From the NCBI GenBank assembly GCA_010671975.1, contig JAAHIA010000257.1:1-7246 (forward strand): a stretch of DNA of 7,246 nt. Reading direction: 5' to 3'. Positions within the stretch are counted from its first letter, which is position 1; each line of letters begins with the position of its first letter. The DNA comes from Leptolyngbya sp. SIO4C1. Its GTDB lineage: Bacteria > Cyanobacteriota > Cyanobacteriia > Phormidesmidales > Phormidesmidaceae. A program made the position numbers and the translations under genes. Below are positions 5,867 through 7,246 of this stretch, piece by piece. The notes beneath the pieces were generated by a model. The model saw only the letters and a program-made list of their open reading frames with translations, made no database searches and was not told the DNA's origin.

Positions 5867-6652
5867 TTAGAGCGCTAGCGCGTCGGCATAAACCAGACGC
5901 GTTGCCGCGCGCTGTTCAAATAGCAGATATTCTTCCATCACGCTCCAAAAAAAGGCGCGCAGTGTCTTGCGGCGAGTTTCAGTAGGCAGCTGATAATCGA
6001 AGACGGTATCACAAGGCTTGAGCTTAGCCAAATGATTCTCACAGCCGCAGCCATGCTCAATGAAGAAGCCATGATGGCTAGAAACGCTATCGATCAGGCG
6101 CCGCAGCATTGAAACATAGCCACCGTGTAAAATTGCATCGAACTGTCGCGCGACGCCCAAATCTTGCTCACTGAAGCGAAATGAGCGAATCTCGTACACA
6201 TCGTCTCGCTGCAGCGGATGTAGAAACGTCCAGTAGAAAGTAGCTGGAACGTCATAGCCTAGCTCGTCAAACAAATTGCTGACAGTGTTGACTAGCGCTG
6301 CCCTTTCATCAGACTGGACTGCTGCGATCGCCTGGCGAATTTCCTTGAAGTTAGGATAGCTTTCTGGCAAAAACGCCTGACCGTAGTGCTCCACAGCTTC
6401 ATAGGCCAGCTGGCCATTGCCTTCGCAGTAGGCTGTCTTGAGGTGGGCCGCCTCAGGACGCTCGCAAAACAGCACGTGGCCCTGCTGATGCTTGGCTAAA
6501 AATACCTGTGCCATTGCTGCGTAGACTTTCGGCTCGCTCAGCCAGTCACCAGCAGCAATTCGCTGCCAGCTAGCTGGCATATTCTCTAGCGGTACGGCGG
6601 GCTCGCCTTGAATAGTGGTGAGCGAACGGGGCAGTGTGGGGGTAAAGACCAT
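5867..6652 (-). CDS. Unrecognised 261-residue protein with a dense His/Cys motif
   Basis: I do not recognise the family. The protein is soluble, largely helical by composition, and has no signal peptide or membrane helix. Its striking part is residues 193-214: HHGFFIEHGCGCENH, then C214, giving H193, H194, H200, C202, C204, H207 and C214 as potential metal or cofactor ligands. Earlier features include HYGQAFLPESYPNF (89-102) and an aromatic YWTFLHPLQ segment (140-148). The C-terminal region (about 225-250) is a likely amphipathic helix. The start ATG (6652-6650) has a good ribosome-binding site (AAGGAAAG, about 7 bases upstream). It is a separate transcription unit, because an intrinsic terminator closes the upstream gene. 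A redox or metal-binding enzyme is conceivable from the motif and neighbours, but no function is assigned. Confidence 0.85.
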   Translation of the reverse strand: MVFTPTLPRSLTTIQGEPAVPLENMPASWQRIAAGDWLSEPKVYAAMAQVFLAKHQQGHVLFCERPEAAHLKTAYCEGNGQLAYEAVEHYGQAFLPESYPNFKEIRQAIAAVQSDERAALVNTVSNLFDELGYDVPATFYWTFLHPLQRDDVYEIRSFRFSEQDLGVARQFDAILHGGYVSMLRRLIDSVSSHHGFFIEHGCGCENHLAKLKPCDTVFDYQLPTETRRKTLRAFFWSVMEEYLLFEQRAATRLVYADALAL

Positions 6653-6677
6653 AGGGTTGCTTTCCTTGAATGCGAAT

Positions 6678-6700
6678 GTACAAAAAGACAGACGTACAAA
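6678..6700 (-). promoter_or_regulatory. Paired GTACAAA direct repeats upstream of the His/Cys-rich protein gene
   Basis: GTACAAA occurs at 6678-6684 and again at 6694-6700, a 16-base period. The pair lies 25-50 bases before the start codon, in the only space available for this gene's promoter (between the terminator and its ATG). The minus strand reads TTTGTAC twice, and TGTACA at 6677-6682 is palindromic. No clear -35/-10 pair is seen. The repeats could be an operator for a regulator binding in tandem. Confidence 0.4.
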
Positions 6701-6720
6701 GTTTAGACTATCTCCCTAGC

Positions 6721-6754
6721 AAAAACTCGCCGCCTAGCGCCGCTAGCCGCCGAG
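6721..6754 (-). terminator. Intrinsic terminator of the His/Met-rich secreted protein gene
   Basis: On the minus strand, arms CTCGGCGGCTAGC (6754-6742) and GCTAGGCGGCGAG (6738-6726) pair over 13 positions with two G-G mismatches. They are separated by a GGC loop and followed at once by TTTTT (6725-6721). The structure begins 23 bases after the stop codon of the gene ending at 6778. It is the clearest rho-independent terminator in the window. Confidence 0.8.
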
Positions 6755-6774
6755 ATGATGAAGCCGAGATGATG
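6749..6774. repeat. Tandem 12-base direct repeat GCCGAGATGATG
   Basis: Exact copies at 6749-6760 and 6763-6774 have two bases (AA) between them. They lie between the stop codon at 6778 and the terminator, and the first copy overlaps the terminator's outer arm. It is probably a local duplication; a regulatory role is unsupported. Confidence 0.6.
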
Positions 6775-6777
6775 GCG

Positions 6778-7246
6778 CTAAGGTAGACCGATTGCCTCGG
6801 TAGCACGGTCGGTGGTCATGCCTGCCGGATTAGCATCATCTGCCTCGTTGGGAGTCGCTGCCGCAGCATCAGACACCTCGACCATGACGCTAGCCTCAAT
6901 TGGGCTGTCATCATGCATCAGCGCCTCGTGACCATTAGCATTGAGACCGACGACAATTTCATGCTCGCCCGGCGGCAGGCTAGGCAGGTGATACCATTCG
7001 CTGTAGAGTCGCGTCACCTTTTCGCCGTTAATGTAGAGATGCGCGTGACCTTCGTTGGGTAGGCTGCTCTCGTTGACGCGCTCGGGTGCAAATTCAAAAT
7101 TGGTGGTCTCCAGCTGCAAGTTCCAACCCTGCACCGGGTCAGGATAGAGCATCAGACTCACCGTTGGCACTGGCTGATCATCTGGAATCTCCAACATGCC
7201 GTGATGATGTTCCATCTCAGACATATTGTCTGCTGAGGTCTCTGCT
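6778..7246 (-). CDS. Secreted-type His/Met-rich protein, N-terminus outside window
   Basis: The frame is open to the window edge and its N-terminus is probably missing. An ATG at 7224-7222 would give 148 residues, but it has no ribosome-binding site and the frame continues upstream (AETSADN), so the true start, perhaps with a signal peptide, likely lies outside. From that Met the visible protein begins with a metal-ligand-rich stretch, SEMEHHHGM (2-10). A beta-rich domain follows with WNLQLETTNFEFAPE (34-48), GHAHLYINGEK (59-69), WYHLPSLPPGEHEI (77-90) and ANGHEALMHDD (97-106). The C-terminal 30 residues are Ala/Asp/Thr-rich and look disordered. The His and Met clusters suggest a periplasmic copper-binding protein, in keeping with the copper genes nearby, but I cannot name the family. 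Transcription ends at the terminator just downstream. Confidence 0.75.
   Translation of the reverse strand, partial: AETSADNMSEMEHHHGMLEIPDDQPVPTVSLMLYPDPVQGWNLQLETTNFEFAPERVNESSLPNEGHAHLYINGEKVTRLYSEWYHLPSLPPGEHEIVVGLNANGHEALMHDDSPIEASVMVEVSDAAAATPNEADDANPAGMTTDRATEAIGLP

Noticed and set aside
1..7246. CRISPR array, tRNA/rRNA genes, transposase or insertion sequence
   Set aside because: No regularly spaced repeats of suitable length, no tRNA-like arms, and no transposase-like protein or paired terminal repeats with target duplications were seen.

Overview
The window is very probably from a cyanobacterium. It carries eight copies of the octamer GCGATCGC (the HIP1 palindrome abundant in many cyanobacterial genomes), at 415, 1326, 2078, 2893, 3925, 4475, 5654 and 6324. 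Base composition is moderately GC-rich, and the genes look like those of a filamentous, Leptolyngbya-like lineage, although the genus cannot be fixed from this sequence. Nearly all genes lie on the minus strand. Both window edges cut through genes.

Right edge to 5867 (minus strand): the 3' part of a secreted-looking His/Met-rich protein (6778 to the edge) ends at a convincing intrinsic terminator (6721-6754). Next comes an unrecognised 261-residue protein with a dense His/Cys motif (5867-6652), with its own upstream region holding paired GTACAAA repeats. A short repeat-rich spacer (about 5778-5859) separates it from a convergent plus-strand gene of unknown function (about 5392-5751). That gene sits behind a near-consensus sigma-70 promoter (5178-5206) and a leader with two small hairpins.

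Left half (minus strand, transcribed from about 5150 leftwards): a four-gene metal, most likely copper, cluster. The order is (1) a polytopic protein joining a TauE/SafE (UreH-type) transporter domain to a ferric-reductase-like haem-binding membrane domain; (2) a secreted, C-terminally anchored Ig-like protein with a CxC motif, whose signal-peptide region overlaps the end of gene 1 by 101 bases; (3) a complete Cu(+)-type P1B ATPase with an intact CxxC metal-binding domain; (4) after a 399-base spacer, the start of a second, paralogous P1B ATPase whose N-terminal domain has lost both metal-binding cysteines.

Taken together, the content resembles the ccoG-ccoH-ccoI plus SafE-like cluster that supports copper delivery to cytochrome oxidase in proteobacteria. 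Here a haem-type reductase domain might supply the Cu(II)-to-Cu(I) step. That role is inference. The directly visible points are the domain fusion, the gene overlap, the degenerate metal-binding domain and the terminator/repeat structures.
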